From Bacteroidales bacterium (GTDB taxonomy: Bacteria; Bacteroidota; Bacteroidia; Bacteroidales; Bacteroidaceae), in contig SFCP01000046.1 in NCBI GenBank assembly GCA_004558535.1, positions 1 through 27,217 on the forward strand: a stretch of 27,217 nucleotides of DNA, written 5' to 3'. Position numbers and translations under genes: made by a program. The notes under the pieces were generated by a model. The model worked only from the letters and a program-made list of their open reading frames with translations, was not told the DNA's origin and made no database searches. Below, one piece after another: positions 8,326 through 15,869 of this stretch (positions are counted from its first letter, which is position 1; each line of letters begins with the position of its first letter).

Positions 8326-8455
8326 ATGTGAAACGAAGTTTTACGATTTTGCACTGCCGATCCGCAGCCTATCTTATCTAAAGATAGCGCAAGGCGAGTG
8401 AAGAGCAAAATGTGAAACGAAGTTTTACGATTTTGTACTGCCGGGGGCGCAGTCT
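8295..8455 (-). repeat. Promoter-bearing modular repeat, cluster 1 (two tandem units)
   Basis: There are two tandem units of about 84 bases on the minus strand. The inner unit has hairpin arms AGTGCAAAAT (8318-8327) and ATTTTGCACT (8346-8355), a perfect 10-bp match, with the pseudo-symmetric inside GTGAAACG/GTTTTAC. Between the units is a small palindrome CTATCTT-atcta-AAGATAG at 8369-8387. The outer unit repeats GCAAAATGTGAAACGAAG but its arms match less well. The outer edges carry AATTAGGA (near 8250) and CTAATTCCTA (near 8454), an inverted pair similar to that flanking cluster 4. Each unit contains a promoter aimed at the DUF486 gene. Confidence 0.75.
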
Positions 8456-8831
8456 AATTCCTATTTTGAGGTGGCAGAGCCTTTGCGTTACGGTGCGATG
8501 ATTGAGAATGAGGATGCTATCCCCCCGTTATTGGCTTCAAGGCCTTGCGTATAGAGTGGGCGACTCCGCGTCTGTGCATTTGCAGGGGGAGATACGGGCC
8601 TGTTACAAGCCATTGGACGCACCAAAGTGCATAGTTGCATTAACATTTATAACTTTCGGTAATAATTTTGTGACAAGTTTGTGCGCCCAAAATCCGACTC
8701 GCGAAAAACTATCCGGCGGGTAGATAAAACCAAGTCCTTTGTAATTTTTTCTAAGTCCTTTGTAGTTTTTTCCAAGTGCTGCCTGCGAGGGCCTCTTGAC
8801 GCCTGCCGGAGAGCCCCGAACTACATAAAAG

Positions 8832-8872
8832 CACCGGAGCAGTCCTGCATTTGTCGCAAGTCCGCTCCGGTG
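8832..8872 (-). terminator. Hairpin with following T-run, inside element copy A
   Basis: CACCGGAGC at 8832-8840 pairs perfectly with GCTCCGGTG at 8864-8872, with a 3-bp inner stem (TGC/GCA). On the minus strand it is followed by CTTTTATG. It begins at about the predicted transcription start of the promoter at 8909-8878, so it is at the very 5' end of any transcript. It could be an early terminator or a 5' protective stem. Confidence 0.5.
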
Positions 8873-8877
8873 TCATG

Positions 8878-8909
8878 CAAAGATAATACATTTTTCGCCG
8901 AAATCCAAA
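8878..8909 (-). promoter_or_regulatory. Promoter of element copy A
   Basis: On the minus strand TTTG at 8909-8906 and TATCTTTG at 8885-8878 are 20 bases apart, a good match to the Bacteroidales consensus. The -33 box lies inside another hairpin (8899-8922). The first thing transcribed would be the stem at 8872-8832. Confidence 0.6.
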
Positions 8910-8984
8910 TCATCGGATTTCGCGTTAACATTTCGCTTGACGCCCGGTGCGGGCGTACCGTCAGTGAGCAGGTCCGGGGTCGGA

Positions 8985-9175
8985 ATCCTCGCCTTGAACT
9001 ATCTTTGGATAAGATAGGCGTCGGCTCGGAAGAACAAAATCGTAAAACGTCGTTTCACATTTTGTTCTTCTCTCGCTTTGCACTACCTTTGGATAAGATA
9101 GGCTGCGGCTCGGAAGAGCAAAGGCAAATTCTTCGACTTTGCCTTTGCTCTTCTCTCACCTTGCACTATCTTTGC
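8985..9175 (+). repeat. Promoter-bearing modular repeat, cluster 2 (two tandem units)
   Basis: There are two plus-strand units of about 84 bases, related to cluster 1. Unit 1 has the small palindrome CTATCTT-tggat-AAGATAG (8999-9017), the core CGGCTCGG, and a 12-bp perfect stem GAAGAACAAAAT (9029-9040) with ATTTTGTTCTTC (9059-9070). Unit 2 repeats the palindrome with one mismatch, CGGCTCGG, and a different 16-bp perfect stem (9113-9128 with 9138-9153; arm GAAGAGCAAAGGCAAA) around a 9-base loop. The arms differ between units but pair within each, so pairing is conserved rather than sequence. Each unit ends in a promoter: TTTG 9061-9064 with TACCTTTG 9084-9091, and TTTG 9144-9147 with TATCTTTG 9167-9174, both 19 bases apart. 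Confidence 0.8.
9144..9174 (+). promoter_or_regulatory. Bacteroidales-type promoter upstream of the DUF4886 gene
   Basis: TTTG at 9144-9147, a 19-base spacer and TATCTTTG at 9167-9174 match the consensus exactly. The predicted start near 9181 gives a 5' leader of about 170 bases before the ATG at 9352. The -33 box is within the right arm of a 16-bp hairpin, so folding of the DNA or of read-through RNA could affect it. Confidence 0.7.
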
Positions 9176-9351
9176 ACAAGCTTGGCGGATGGTTTGCACG
9201 AAGATGAAATACCATGGACGGAACGGAAGATACGCTCCCCCGGCAGAGAGCACCGCACCCCATCCGCAAATTCCGCTTCAAAAAAGGGGAATGCCGGTTC
9301 CCATGTAAAAACGACCACAAAACAGAACGCACAAACACACTCCCCACACAC

Positions 9352-10416
9352 ATGAAAAACAGTCTACTCCTATTCACCTTCCTATTGGGAAGCCTGCTGC
9401 TCGCTCCCTGCGAGGCCGGCATCCATGCCGACTCCGACCTGCCCCGCAACAAGAAATGCCTGCGGATGCTGTGCATCGGAAACAGTTTCAGCCTGGACGG
9501 CACTGCCTACCTGGGCGAAGTAATGGTGGACGCCGGCATCCCGACGGATTCGTTTGGCATCTACTGCGCCGTCAAGGCAAGTGCTTCCCTCGAATACTGG
9601 TGGCAACAGTACGAAAACGATGAGGTAATCACGGACTACCTGTTCATGAGCGGCTCAAAGCGTACGCCGACCGACTTGGTCCCTACGCTCAAGAATTTAC
9701 TTCACGAGCCGTGGGACGTCATCGTGCTGCAACAATGCGTGGCCCTCTCGGACCAACAGGAAACGTTTGAGCCCTACCTGAGCAACTTAGTACAGGCCAT
9801 ACGCAGGGAGTCTGCCAATAAGGAGGTGGCCATCGTCTGGCAAATGGTATGGTCGAGGGGGGAAACCTCCGCCGGCGGCCCGCATGGTGAGGCGGGATGG
9901 GCGAAAATCGCGGAAGCGTCCCGCTCTGCTTGCGAGCAGGCGGGCATCACGACCATCATCCCCACAGGCACCACCATCCAGAACGCCCGCCTCGTCCCGG
10001 AGTTGAACCAGGCTGACTCCATCACCCGCGACGGGACTCACCTGCTCTTTGGCATCGGCCGTTACCTCGCAGCCCTCACCTGGTACGAAGCCGTCTGCCA
10101 CCCCATCTTTGGCATCCCCCTGCCCTCCCCCTCCAGCAGAATCCGGCAGATAGATTCTAAGCTGACACCATTCGTGGCCATCACGGACGAGAACTACCCG
10201 ATTTGTCAAAGATGCGTGCTGAATGCCATCGCCAACCCTTTCGATCTGACAGACATCGAGGGGAATGTGGTCTCGGGAACAACGGGTGCCGGCCCCATCG
10301 ACGCCGCTACCGACGCCTCGGTATACCTGCTGAACGGGACGAGAGTTTCCCAACCTCCCACCCGGGGCATTTATCTGCAAGGGGGCAGGAAGCACCTTCG
10401 GAAACAGGGAAGATGA
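9352..10416 (+). CDS. Secreted DUF4886 (SGNH-hydrolase-like) protein with C-terminal sorting-like tail
   Basis: The protein has 354 residues. A signal peptide MKNSLLLFTFLLGSLLLAPC is followed by EAG and a likely type I cleavage; the residue before Cys20 is Pro, so it is not a good lipobox. The block LRMLCIGNSFSLDG (GNSFS at 43-47) is the DUF4886 version of the SGNH nucleophile block, with Ser46 as the likely nucleophile. DGTHL at 227-231 supplies the usual Asp and His. The family is thought to be esterase-like on carbohydrates, but the substrate is unknown. The last 30 residues (SVYLLNGTRV, then RGIYLQGGRKHLRKQ) resemble a type A type-IX secretion sorting domain. An open frame reaches back to 9214, but the ATG at 9352 starts the signal peptide. 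It is the only plus-strand gene here. Confidence 0.85.
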   Translation: MKNSLLLFTFLLGSLLLAPCEAGIHADSDLPRNKKCLRMLCIGNSFSLDGTAYLGEVMVDAGIPTDSFGIYCAVKASASLEYWWQQYENDEVITDYLFMSGSKRTPTDLVPTLKNLLHEPWDVIVLQQCVALSDQQETFEPYLSNLVQAIRRESANKEVAIVWQMVWSRGETSAGGPHGEAGWAKIAEASRSACEQAGITTIIPTGTTIQNARLVPELNQADSITRDGTHLLFGIGRYLAALTWYEAVCHPIFGIPLPSPSSRIRQIDSKLTPFVAITDENYPICQRCVLNAIANPFDLTDIEGNVVSGTTGAGPIDAATDASVYLLNGTRVSQPPTRGIYLQGGRKHLRKQGR

Positions 10417-10521
10417 AAAGCTGCGCGGGGGGCTGCAATGTGCAAGGCAAGGGGTGAGAAAGCAGCCCGGCAGCCAAGCAGCCTGCCGGAACGCCGCGAA
10501 AACAGCCCCTCCACAGACAAA

Positions 10522-10581
10522 GACAGGTACAGCGGAACACGACCGAAGAAAGAGAGTTTGTCGTGTTCCGCTGTACCTGTC
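10522..10581. terminator. 22-bp perfect inverted repeat in convergent gap, likely bidirectional terminator
   Basis: Bases 10522-10543 and 10560-10581 are perfect reverse complements (22 of 22) around a 16-base loop. The arm begins GACAGGTACAGC. It lies 106 bases after the DUF4886 stop and 75 bases after the stop of the convergent WecA-family gene. On the minus strand it is followed by TTTGTC, on the plus strand by AGCGTAATTATC, so neither side has a classic long T-run. Position favours termination for both genes. The remaining bases of the 239-base gap show nothing else. Confidence 0.6.
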
Positions 10582-10655
10582 AGCGTAATTATCACCACGC
10601 ACGCCGCACACGCACAGAGGCTATGGGCTATACCGAGTGTGTAGGACGCAAAGCC

Positions 10656-11759
10656 CTACCCCTGCTGCAAATCCCTGCGACGGCCCTTGACGAGCAGGGC
10701 ACGGACAATCCCGCCAAACAGAAGGATGTCAAGGCATAAAATCAGCGTAGAGGGGACAGAGAAGCAGTAGAGCAAAAGAAAATTGAAAGCCACAAAGGCC
10801 ACCTGCAAGCCCAAGATGCAGCCCAAGGCGGCATGCATCCCGAAGCCGGCGGCCAAGAAGAGATGATGTATGTGCGTCTTGTCGGGCGAGAAGATGCCCT
10901 TGCCCTGCAACAGGCGGGTGAAAGCCACGCGCACCAAGTCGAAAATGGGTATCAACAGCAGGGTGCAGGCCACAAAAAGCGCATGCGGCCGCGGGGGCAG
11001 CAGGGCATTGTTGGTCATGGCGTACTTCATGACCAAATAGGCCAGCGCATAGCCTAACACCAAGCTACCCGTATCGCCCATGAAGATTTTCGTGCCCCGC
11101 TCGGCCCGGCCAAACAGGTTGAAGTACATAAAGACGAGCAGCGCGCCCAACAGCGAGGCCGTCAGCAGCGTGTACATCAGCACGTCCAACCGGCCAAACA
11201 GAACGGAGAACGCCACCAAGGCTATGACGCTCAACCCCGAAGCCAGCCCGTCGATGCCGTCGATGAGGTTGACGGAATTGACAATGAGCAGGCACAGGAA
11301 AATCGTAAGGGGATAGCCGACCCACACCGGCACCTCGTAAAGCCCGAACAGGCCGTAGAAGTTGTTGACATACAACCCGCAGAACGGCAGGAAAAGGGCG
11401 GCAACAAACTGTACGGCAAACTTCAGCGTGGCGGGCAGGCCCATCAAATCATCGAGCAGGCCTATCAGATAAATGACAAACACGCCGGCCGCCATCACAA
11501 ACGTGGACGGCTGGAACGCGGGGACCCCTTGGTCCACGCTCCAAAGCAGATACACGGAAACGCTCATCCCCAACAGGATGGCGGGCACGAAGACGGCGCC
11601 GCCCAGACGGGGGATATTGTTGTGGTGCACCTTGCGGTCGTCGGGCAGGTCGTACAGGCCCTTGGCCTTGCAGAGCCGCAGCAGCCACGGCATCACAATC
11701 AGTGCAAACAGGCCACTGACAAGGAAAGACAGGAGGGGAAGATATAGGAAGGGTTGCAT
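10656..11759 (-). CDS. WecA/MraY-family undecaprenyl-phosphate sugar-1-phosphate transferase
   Basis: This is a polytopic membrane enzyme that transfers a sugar-1-phosphate (often GlcNAc-1-P) from a UDP-sugar to undecaprenyl phosphate. It has 367 residues and about 10-11 membrane segments. Motifs visible in order: DDRKVHHNNIPRLGG near 40-54; the metal-binding LLDDLMGL with Asp103-Asp104; NLIDGIDGLASG at 164-175; FMGDTGSLVLG at 226-236; and THIHHL at 295-300. These are the conserved cytoplasmic loops of glycosyltransferase family 4. It is the last gene of the polysaccharide operon. The operon also starts with a different type of initiating transferase, so this one may serve another glycan or a second chain. 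Donor sugar unknown. Confidence 0.92.
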   Translation of the reverse strand: MQPFLYLPLLSFLVSGLFALIVMPWLLRLCKAKGLYDLPDDRKVHHNNIPRLGGAVFVPAILLGMSVSVYLLWSVDQGVPAFQPSTFVMAAGVFVIYLIGLLDDLMGLPATLKFAVQFVAALFLPFCGLYVNNFYGLFGLYEVPVWVGYPLTIFLCLLIVNSVNLIDGIDGLASGLSVIALVAFSVLFGRLDVLMYTLLTASLLGALLVFMYFNLFGRAERGTKIFMGDTGSLVLGYALAYLVMKYAMTNNALLPPRPHALFVACTLLLIPIFDLVRVAFTRLLQGKGIFSPDKTHIHHLFLAAGFGMHAALGCILGLQVAFVAFNFLLLYCFSVPSTLILCLDILLFGGIVRALLVKGRRRDLQQG

Positions 11760-11803
11760 GGATAATCTGTGTTAAGAGGGGCTATCGTAAAATTTGCGGG
11801 AAC

Positions 11804-12619
11804 TCATGCCCGGTCCGAACTTTTGCCGGAGGGTTTGAACTTGCCGTAATGCAGCCGCTTGAGCGTGTCTATGCCGAAAAGTCCCATGATGAGATGCCGC
11901 AATGCGTCGTACAACACCATATATATATAGTATAAATATGCGCGGACGCGACCGCCGCCATTGTTGGTGACGACGTGCAGGATGTCGTACTTCTTCTTGT
12001 GATAGGCAGCGCCCGATACACCACCGAGCCGGAACTCGGCAATGTCAGTGTCTACGTATTTGAACGAAGCGCCCCTTTGGTAAAAGCGCGTGAGCAGGTC
12101 GAAGTCCATCATATAGCGGAACTTCTTGTCATAGCCGCCGTAACGCTCGTAGGCGCCGGGCGTAATGAAGGTGCCCTGGTGGGCACAATGTATCCTGAGC
12201 GGCGCCAAGGGAAACTTCATGGATGGAACCTCACGACCGCGGAAGTTGCTCTTCTCATTGACAATGACTACGTTGCCACGATACACATCTGTCCGGCCGT
12301 CGTAGGCCTCGGCCACGGCACGGAGCGCTCCCGGCAGCATCTTGTCGTCGCTGTTGATCATGACGATAAGGTCGCCCTTGGCAGCAGCCACGCCTTTGTT
12401 GAACGCATCACTGATGCCCTCGTCCGGTTCCGACCTGAAATACCCTAATTGCGCACGGTACTTCTCGACAATCTGCTGCGTGCCGTCGGTGCTCCCGCCG
12501 TCGATAATGACGTAATCCTTGTGGGGATAATCCTGACTGAGGACGCTGCGAATGGTCTCCTCGATACCGGAGGCGCTGTTATAGCAAATGGTCACTATGG
12601 AGATGACTGGCTGTTTCAT
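11804..12619 (-). CDS. Family 2 glycosyltransferase
   Basis: This enzyme is likely to add one sugar to the lipid-linked repeat unit at the cytoplasmic face of the inner membrane. It has 271 residues with a GT-A fold. SIVTICYNSASGIEETIRS begins the nucleotide-binding strand, IIDGGSTDGT at 38-47 binds the uridine, and the metal-binding DXD-like NSDD is at 89-92. A later YMMDFDLLTRFYQRG segment matches the ED/DFD acceptor-side motif of WfgD-like and colanic-acid type enzymes. It starts 15 bases after the previous glycosyltransferase gene and 44 bases before the WecA-family gene. Sugar specificity cannot be read from sequence. Confidence 0.9.
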   Translation of the reverse strand: MKQPVISIVTICYNSASGIEETIRSVLSQDYPHKDYVIIDGGSTDGTQQIVEKYRAQLGYFRSEPDEGISDAFNKGVAAAKGDLIVMINSDDKMLPGALRAVAEAYDGRTDVYRGNVVIVNEKSNFRGREVPSMKFPLAPLRIHCAHQGTFITPGAYERYGGYDKKFRYMMDFDLLTRFYQRGASFKYVDTDIAEFRLGGVSGAAYHKKKYDILHVVTNNGGGRVRAYLYYIYMVLYDALRHLIMGLFGIDTLKRLHYGKFKPSGKSSDRA

Positions 12620-12634
12620 ATGCTAAATGGAGTT

Positions 12635-13537
12635 TTACTGATTAGAGGATGGGGAGTTGAGGTCGTGCTCTCTGAATTGCAGGAAGGCTTCGATGTAATT
12701 CTTGTCGACATGGCAGTGCATCCACCGGCGCACTTGTAATTTCATGGCCACCCATTTCCAGTACAACCAGCGGGACTTGACGCGGTACTTTCGCAGGTAG
12801 TAGTCCGTGGATTGCAGGAAGGCGGTGTACCGGCCCACCGAAACTTCACGCCCATGTCCCTCCAAATGCACAATATGCTCCGGCAGGATATACACACGAC
12901 GCTTCGGCAAACGACGCATCAGGTCGGGCTCTTCGTTGCACAGGAATATATGCTCGTCAAATCCGCCTGCCCGCAGAAATGCCTCCTTTTCCATCGCAAT
13001 GGCTGCGCCCCAAGGCCATGCTATGCGGTTGATGGGCCGGACGCAATTGACACTGCCGCGAAACGACACGCGCTGCAACAACTGCAGGAGAGGGAAAATG
13101 TAAATGTACTCCGGGAAATAGGAATAGGTGTAGTTGCGACGGCCCTCGGGGTCGGTCAAGGAATAGCCTAACACGTAATTCCCATCGCGGCGCAGGCGGT
13201 CCAGTGTGGGCGTATAGATATCCTCGCGAACCAAAGTGTCGGGATTGAGAAACAAGACGTAGGGCGCCAACGCATACCTGACACCTAAATTATTGCCACC
13301 ACCAAATCCGACATTCTTCTCACTACCGACATATTGCAGATGAAAGGTGTAGTCTGCTTCGTGCAGGCAGTCCTTCAAACCGGTTTGGGGGCGATTGTCC
13401 ACCACTACGACATCCAGCCCCTTGCCCAACGTGTTGCTTTCGCTCAGGCTGTCAAGGCAGGGCAGAATGACCTCATTGCTGTTGTAGGCAACAATGATAA
13501 CGGACAATTCGGCAGGCGGGGAAACAATTGCTGACAT
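12635..13537 (-). CDS. Family 2 glycosyltransferase, rhamnosyltransferase (WbbL)-like
   Basis: A second GT2 enzyme of the operon, 300 residues. LSVIIVAYNSNEVILPCLDS is the N-terminal strand. VVVVDNRPQ replaces the more usual VDNxS. NVGFGGGNNLGVRYA near 75-89 is the signature of the WbbL/rhamnosyltransferase-like subgroup. The metal-binding motif is NPDT at 98-101, and the acceptor-side region is GGFDEHIFLCNEEPDLMRRL. It probably acts on the growing repeat unit at the inner membrane. The WbbL resemblance hints at rhamnose or a similar deoxysugar, but no rhamnose synthesis genes are nearby, so this is only a hint. Confidence 0.9.
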   Translation of the reverse strand: MSAIVSPPAELSVIIVAYNSNEVILPCLDSLSESNTLGKGLDVVVVDNRPQTGLKDCLHEADYTFHLQYVGSEKNVGFGGGNNLGVRYALAPYVLFLNPDTLVREDIYTPTLDRLRRDGNYVLGYSLTDPEGRRNYTYSYFPEYIYIFPLLQLLQRVSFRGSVNCVRPINRIAWPWGAAIAMEKEAFLRAGGFDEHIFLCNEEPDLMRRLPKRRVYILPEHIVHLEGHGREVSVGRYTAFLQSTDYYLRKYRVKSRWLYWKWVAMKLQVRRWMHCHVDKNYIEAFLQFREHDLNSPSSNQ

Positions 13538-13601
13538 ATTACTTGGATAGGTTTCGTTACGGAATGGAAATCAAAGGGTGTCTTGTCCGCGGGAAGTGAA
13601 A

Positions 13602-14663
13602 TCAGAATTTCAACAGGTCCGCGTACATCACGTTTAGGAAGAATATACCCACTACGTATATCAGGATCAAAGCCCGCGCAACGTACTTGGGAGAAATGGC
13701 ATGGATAATCAGCGGCACCATCAATATCTCGACAAAACCGAACAGCTCGTTGATACGGCAGGCCAGCACGGCCAGGAAATTGAACACGCCCAAGCAGACA
13801 TACGACAAGGCAAAAATCTTCAGCAAAAGCGTCAGGTAGGGACAATGCTGCTTCACGACATCATACTTCCAAAGCAGGAAATAATACACAGCTATCTTCA
13901 GCATAATAGCAGCATTGAAGATGTTGATTTTCTCGACGTCCACCAATCCCTTATCCTTCAAGTCTTCGTAAACCTCCAGCTTGCTCTGGATAAACTCGAT
14001 GGGGATGAGCGTACTGACATTGACATCGAAAAATACGGAAGTCAATGCCAAGAACGGTATCAAGGCCAACACAATGCGATGCCAAGGACGAAGCTCGACA
14101 TTGCGGAAGAACAAAATGGCAAGCATCAGTATGGCTGACACGTGGAACGCCGTGGCAATCAATATCAGGAAGAAGCAGGGCCATCTGCGCCCCTGCGTCA
14201 GATAATAAAAGCCGAGAAAAATAAATGCCATCGCTGCGCCGACACGAATCTGCGTCATGTCGTGCAGAATGAGGAAGTTGCTCATGTACACGCCCAGCAG
14301 CAGAAAAACTTCATCGGACAATTTGGTGAATACATAGCACTTCAGCGGAATGGCAATCAGCGCATAAATCAAAAAGACGCCCCGCACATCGGAAAACGTA
14401 GCCCGTACGATATCACTGATCAGGATAAACGAGTACTCCACCATGTCGTCGAAATTGCCCAAATAGTAGGCATAGTACTGCCAAGAGTCCTTGTCGATAC
14501 CTATCGGGCGCAATCCTGACATACACGTAAGGATAAAGACTACGCTCGCGAAGACAATTCCTCGCGTCAAGGGGGGCTCATCCTCCATAAAGGAGAAAGT
14601 CACCACAAGGAGCAACAGCAATAATAACGTTACGACAAACATCCGATACGAGCTATGGGACAA
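13602..14663 (-). CDS. EpsG-family O-antigen/exopolysaccharide polymerase (Wzy-type)
   Basis: An inner-membrane protein of 353 residues with about ten hydrophobic segments. It should join lipid-linked repeat units into polymer in the periplasm. The segment CMSGLRPIGIDKDSWQYYAY near 48-66 is the EpsG hallmark (R followed by G-x-D and aromatic Y residues) on the first periplasmic loop. A second conserved part is FLILHDMTQIRVGAAMAFIF. It lies 14 bases after the chain-length gene, as expected for a Wzx/Wzy system. Sequence between family members is very diverse; the call rests on the EpsG motif, topology and position. Confidence 0.85.
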   Translation of the reverse strand: MSHSSYRMFVVTLLLLLLLVVTFSFMEDEPPLTRGIVFASVVFILTCMSGLRPIGIDKDSWQYYAYYLGNFDDMVEYSFILISDIVRATFSDVRGVFLIYALIAIPLKCYVFTKLSDEVFLLLGVYMSNFLILHDMTQIRVGAAMAFIFLGFYYLTQGRRWPCFFLILIATAFHVSAILMLAILFFRNVELRPWHRIVLALIPFLALTSVFFDVNVSTLIPIEFIQSKLEVYEDLKDKGLVDVEKINIFNAAIMLKIAVYYFLLWKYDVVKQHCPYLTLLLKIFALSYVCLGVFNFLAVLACRINELFGFVEILMVPLIIHAISPKYVARALILIYVVGIFFLNVMYADLLKF

Positions 14664-14677
14664 GTCTGTTCAGGTAC

Positions 14678-15793
14678 TCACTCCTCGGCCGGAACATCCT
14701 CCTTGTCGAGGTCAGCCGGTTCTTCCTCCAAATCTTCTTCCTGCGTTTTGAGAAGCAGCATAATGGTTCTGACGACGAATGCCACGATAAGGAGAAATGC
14801 CACCGTAATCATGCGCTTCGGTCCGGCGGGCTTCACCGGCACACTGGCATTTTGCAGCACCGTAAAGGCAGGTACGCGCTCCTGGAGCTTGGATTCGGCC
14901 ATCAACTTCTGCTGTGCCAAAGAATTGTAGGCATTATAAGCCATCTGCATCTCGTTCTCCAATTGCTCCTGCTTGCTGCGATAGCTCTGCAAGACCATAT
15001 CCTGGTGCGTATCGGCAAAGGCGGCATACTCGCTGCACTTGTCCAAATACTTTTGGTGTGCCTCCTCGCACAAAGTCGAGACGTGCTCCAAATCAATGCG
15101 GGCTTTCTTGGTGCGGTAGTCGATGATAAATGCCTGCAGGCGCTCCATGACGGTATCGGCCAGCTGGGCAGCCACAAGCGGGTCCTGCGCCGTCGTGGTG
15201 ATGGTGATGACATCCGTCTTCTTGTCCACGGTGCAATTAATATTTGCGGAGATGCCCTGCACGATCTTGTCCTCCAACTTTGTCAGACGGAAAGGATCGG
15301 GACGATAATCCTTGTCTGTATTCAACTTACCCGGAGGGCTGACCATATTCTTGACCTTTGCCATGGCCAAAGTCCAGAATGGCGCGGTCTGTTCCTTGGT
15401 CAGATAATCCACATATCGGCCTTTGAAAGAACCGTCCTCGGTCTGGACCTCCACATCCATCAGCGGCACCAAAAAATCCGTAGACTTCATCAAGTCGGGA
15501 TAGAACATGGGGGCAATGGCGTCCGAGGAGTTCATGCTGCCCAAGTTGACACCAAACATATTGGCCACACTACCTAAACTTCCCATACTACCTCCACCGT
15601 TGGAATACTCGGGCGCCAGCATCACGGTCACCTGATAGTAGCGGGGAATGCACAGCATGACGGCCGAAGACAGTACAAAAGTCAACGCCAACGGCAGTAT
15701 GTACTTCCGCTTGTTCCCGGCAATTGTGCGGAATATCAACTCCAACCGCACTTTTCCCTTGAAAGCTGCTTTCATCGTGCTTTGTGTTTTCAT
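14678..15793 (-). CDS. Chain-length determinant protein (Wzz family)
   Basis: A polysaccharide co-polymerase that sets the chain length of the Wzy product. It has 371 residues from the ATG at 15793. A longer frame starts at 15862, but the preceding residues look like non-coding sequence and the similarity begins at MKTQST. Two membrane segments flank a large periplasmic domain: YILPLALTFVLSSAVMLCIP at 31-50 and about 328-349 (MITVAFLLIVAFVVRTIMLL). The Pro-rich stretch SVPVKPAGPKR just before TM2 is typical. A helical region near 240-300 may form the Wzz bundle. The tail is very acidic. There is no kinase domain. The 76-base gap upstream contains a small inverted repeat (GCTGTAC 15828-15834, GTACAGC 15844-15850). 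Confidence 0.9.
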   Translation of the reverse strand: MKTQSTMKAAFKGKVRLELIFRTIAGNKRKYILPLALTFVLSSAVMLCIPRYYQVTVMLAPEYSNGGGSMGSLGSVANMFGVNLGSMNSSDAIAPMFYPDLMKSTDFLVPLMDVEVQTEDGSFKGRYVDYLTKEQTAPFWTLAMAKVKNMVSPPGKLNTDKDYRPDPFRLTKLEDKIVQGISANINCTVDKKTDVITITTTAQDPLVAAQLADTVMERLQAFIIDYRTKKARIDLEHVSTLCEEAHQKYLDKCSEYAAFADTHQDMVLQSYRSKQEQLENEMQMAYNAYNSLAQQKLMAESKLQERVPAFTVLQNASVPVKPAGPKRMITVAFLLIVAFVVRTIMLLLKTQEEDLEEEPADLDKEDVPAEE

Positions 15794-15869
15794 GATTCTA
15801 CTTGCTGAATATATTTTTGTAGGGACTGCTGTACAACAGCTACGTACAGCCTCCGCACGCATCGTACGC

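Larger units (their letters stand above)
8624..8909 (-). other. Promoter-hairpin-direct repeat element, copy A
   Basis: Read on the minus strand the order is: promoter (8909-8878), 9-bp hairpin (8872-8832), CTTTTATGTAG, a spacer of about 40 bases, three direct repeats of the form ACTACAAAGGACTTGG (8776-8730), TTTTATCTAC (8729-8720), and a tail with CACAAAAT, GAAAGTT, GTTAA and TGCACTTT (ending near 8624). Copy B at 23698-23963 has the same pieces in the same order. No gene is read into it from the right, because the next gene points away. It could give a small RNA, a short attenuated transcript, or act as DNA only. It is not a coding sequence that I recognise. Confidence 0.5.
8244..9351. other. 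Gene-free 1.1-kb intergenic region between divergent genes
   Basis: No convincing coding sequence is present. Open frames here have biased composition and run through repeats. From left to right it holds: repeat cluster 1, with promoters toward the DUF486 gene (8295-8455); unassigned sequence (8461-8621); the promoter-hairpin element copy A (8624-8909); a further hairpin at 8899-8922 (CGAAATCC with GGATTTCG); and repeat cluster 2, with promoters toward the DUF4886 gene (8985-9175). The 170-base leader of the DUF4886 gene follows. Confidence 0.75.

Noticed and set aside
8244..8408. Upstream extension of the DUF486 frame
   Set aside because: The extra residues come from promoter-bearing repeat cluster 1. 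Family similarity begins at 8243.
8461..8621. Possible gene remnant between repeat cluster 1 and element copy A
   Set aside because: I looked for a degraded coding sequence or RNA gene and saw no family motif, tRNA-like fold or clear structure.
9214..9351. Earlier start for the DUF4886 gene at 9214
   Set aside because: It would place 46 charged residues (rich in Arg, Lys, His) before a clear signal peptide. The ATG at 9352 begins the signal peptide directly.
8681..9355. Open frame of 224 codons on the plus strand
   Set aside because: It runs through element copy A and repeat cluster 2, and its translation is a repeat-derived mixture with no recognisable domain. The region contains promoters and hairpins that explain the sequence better.
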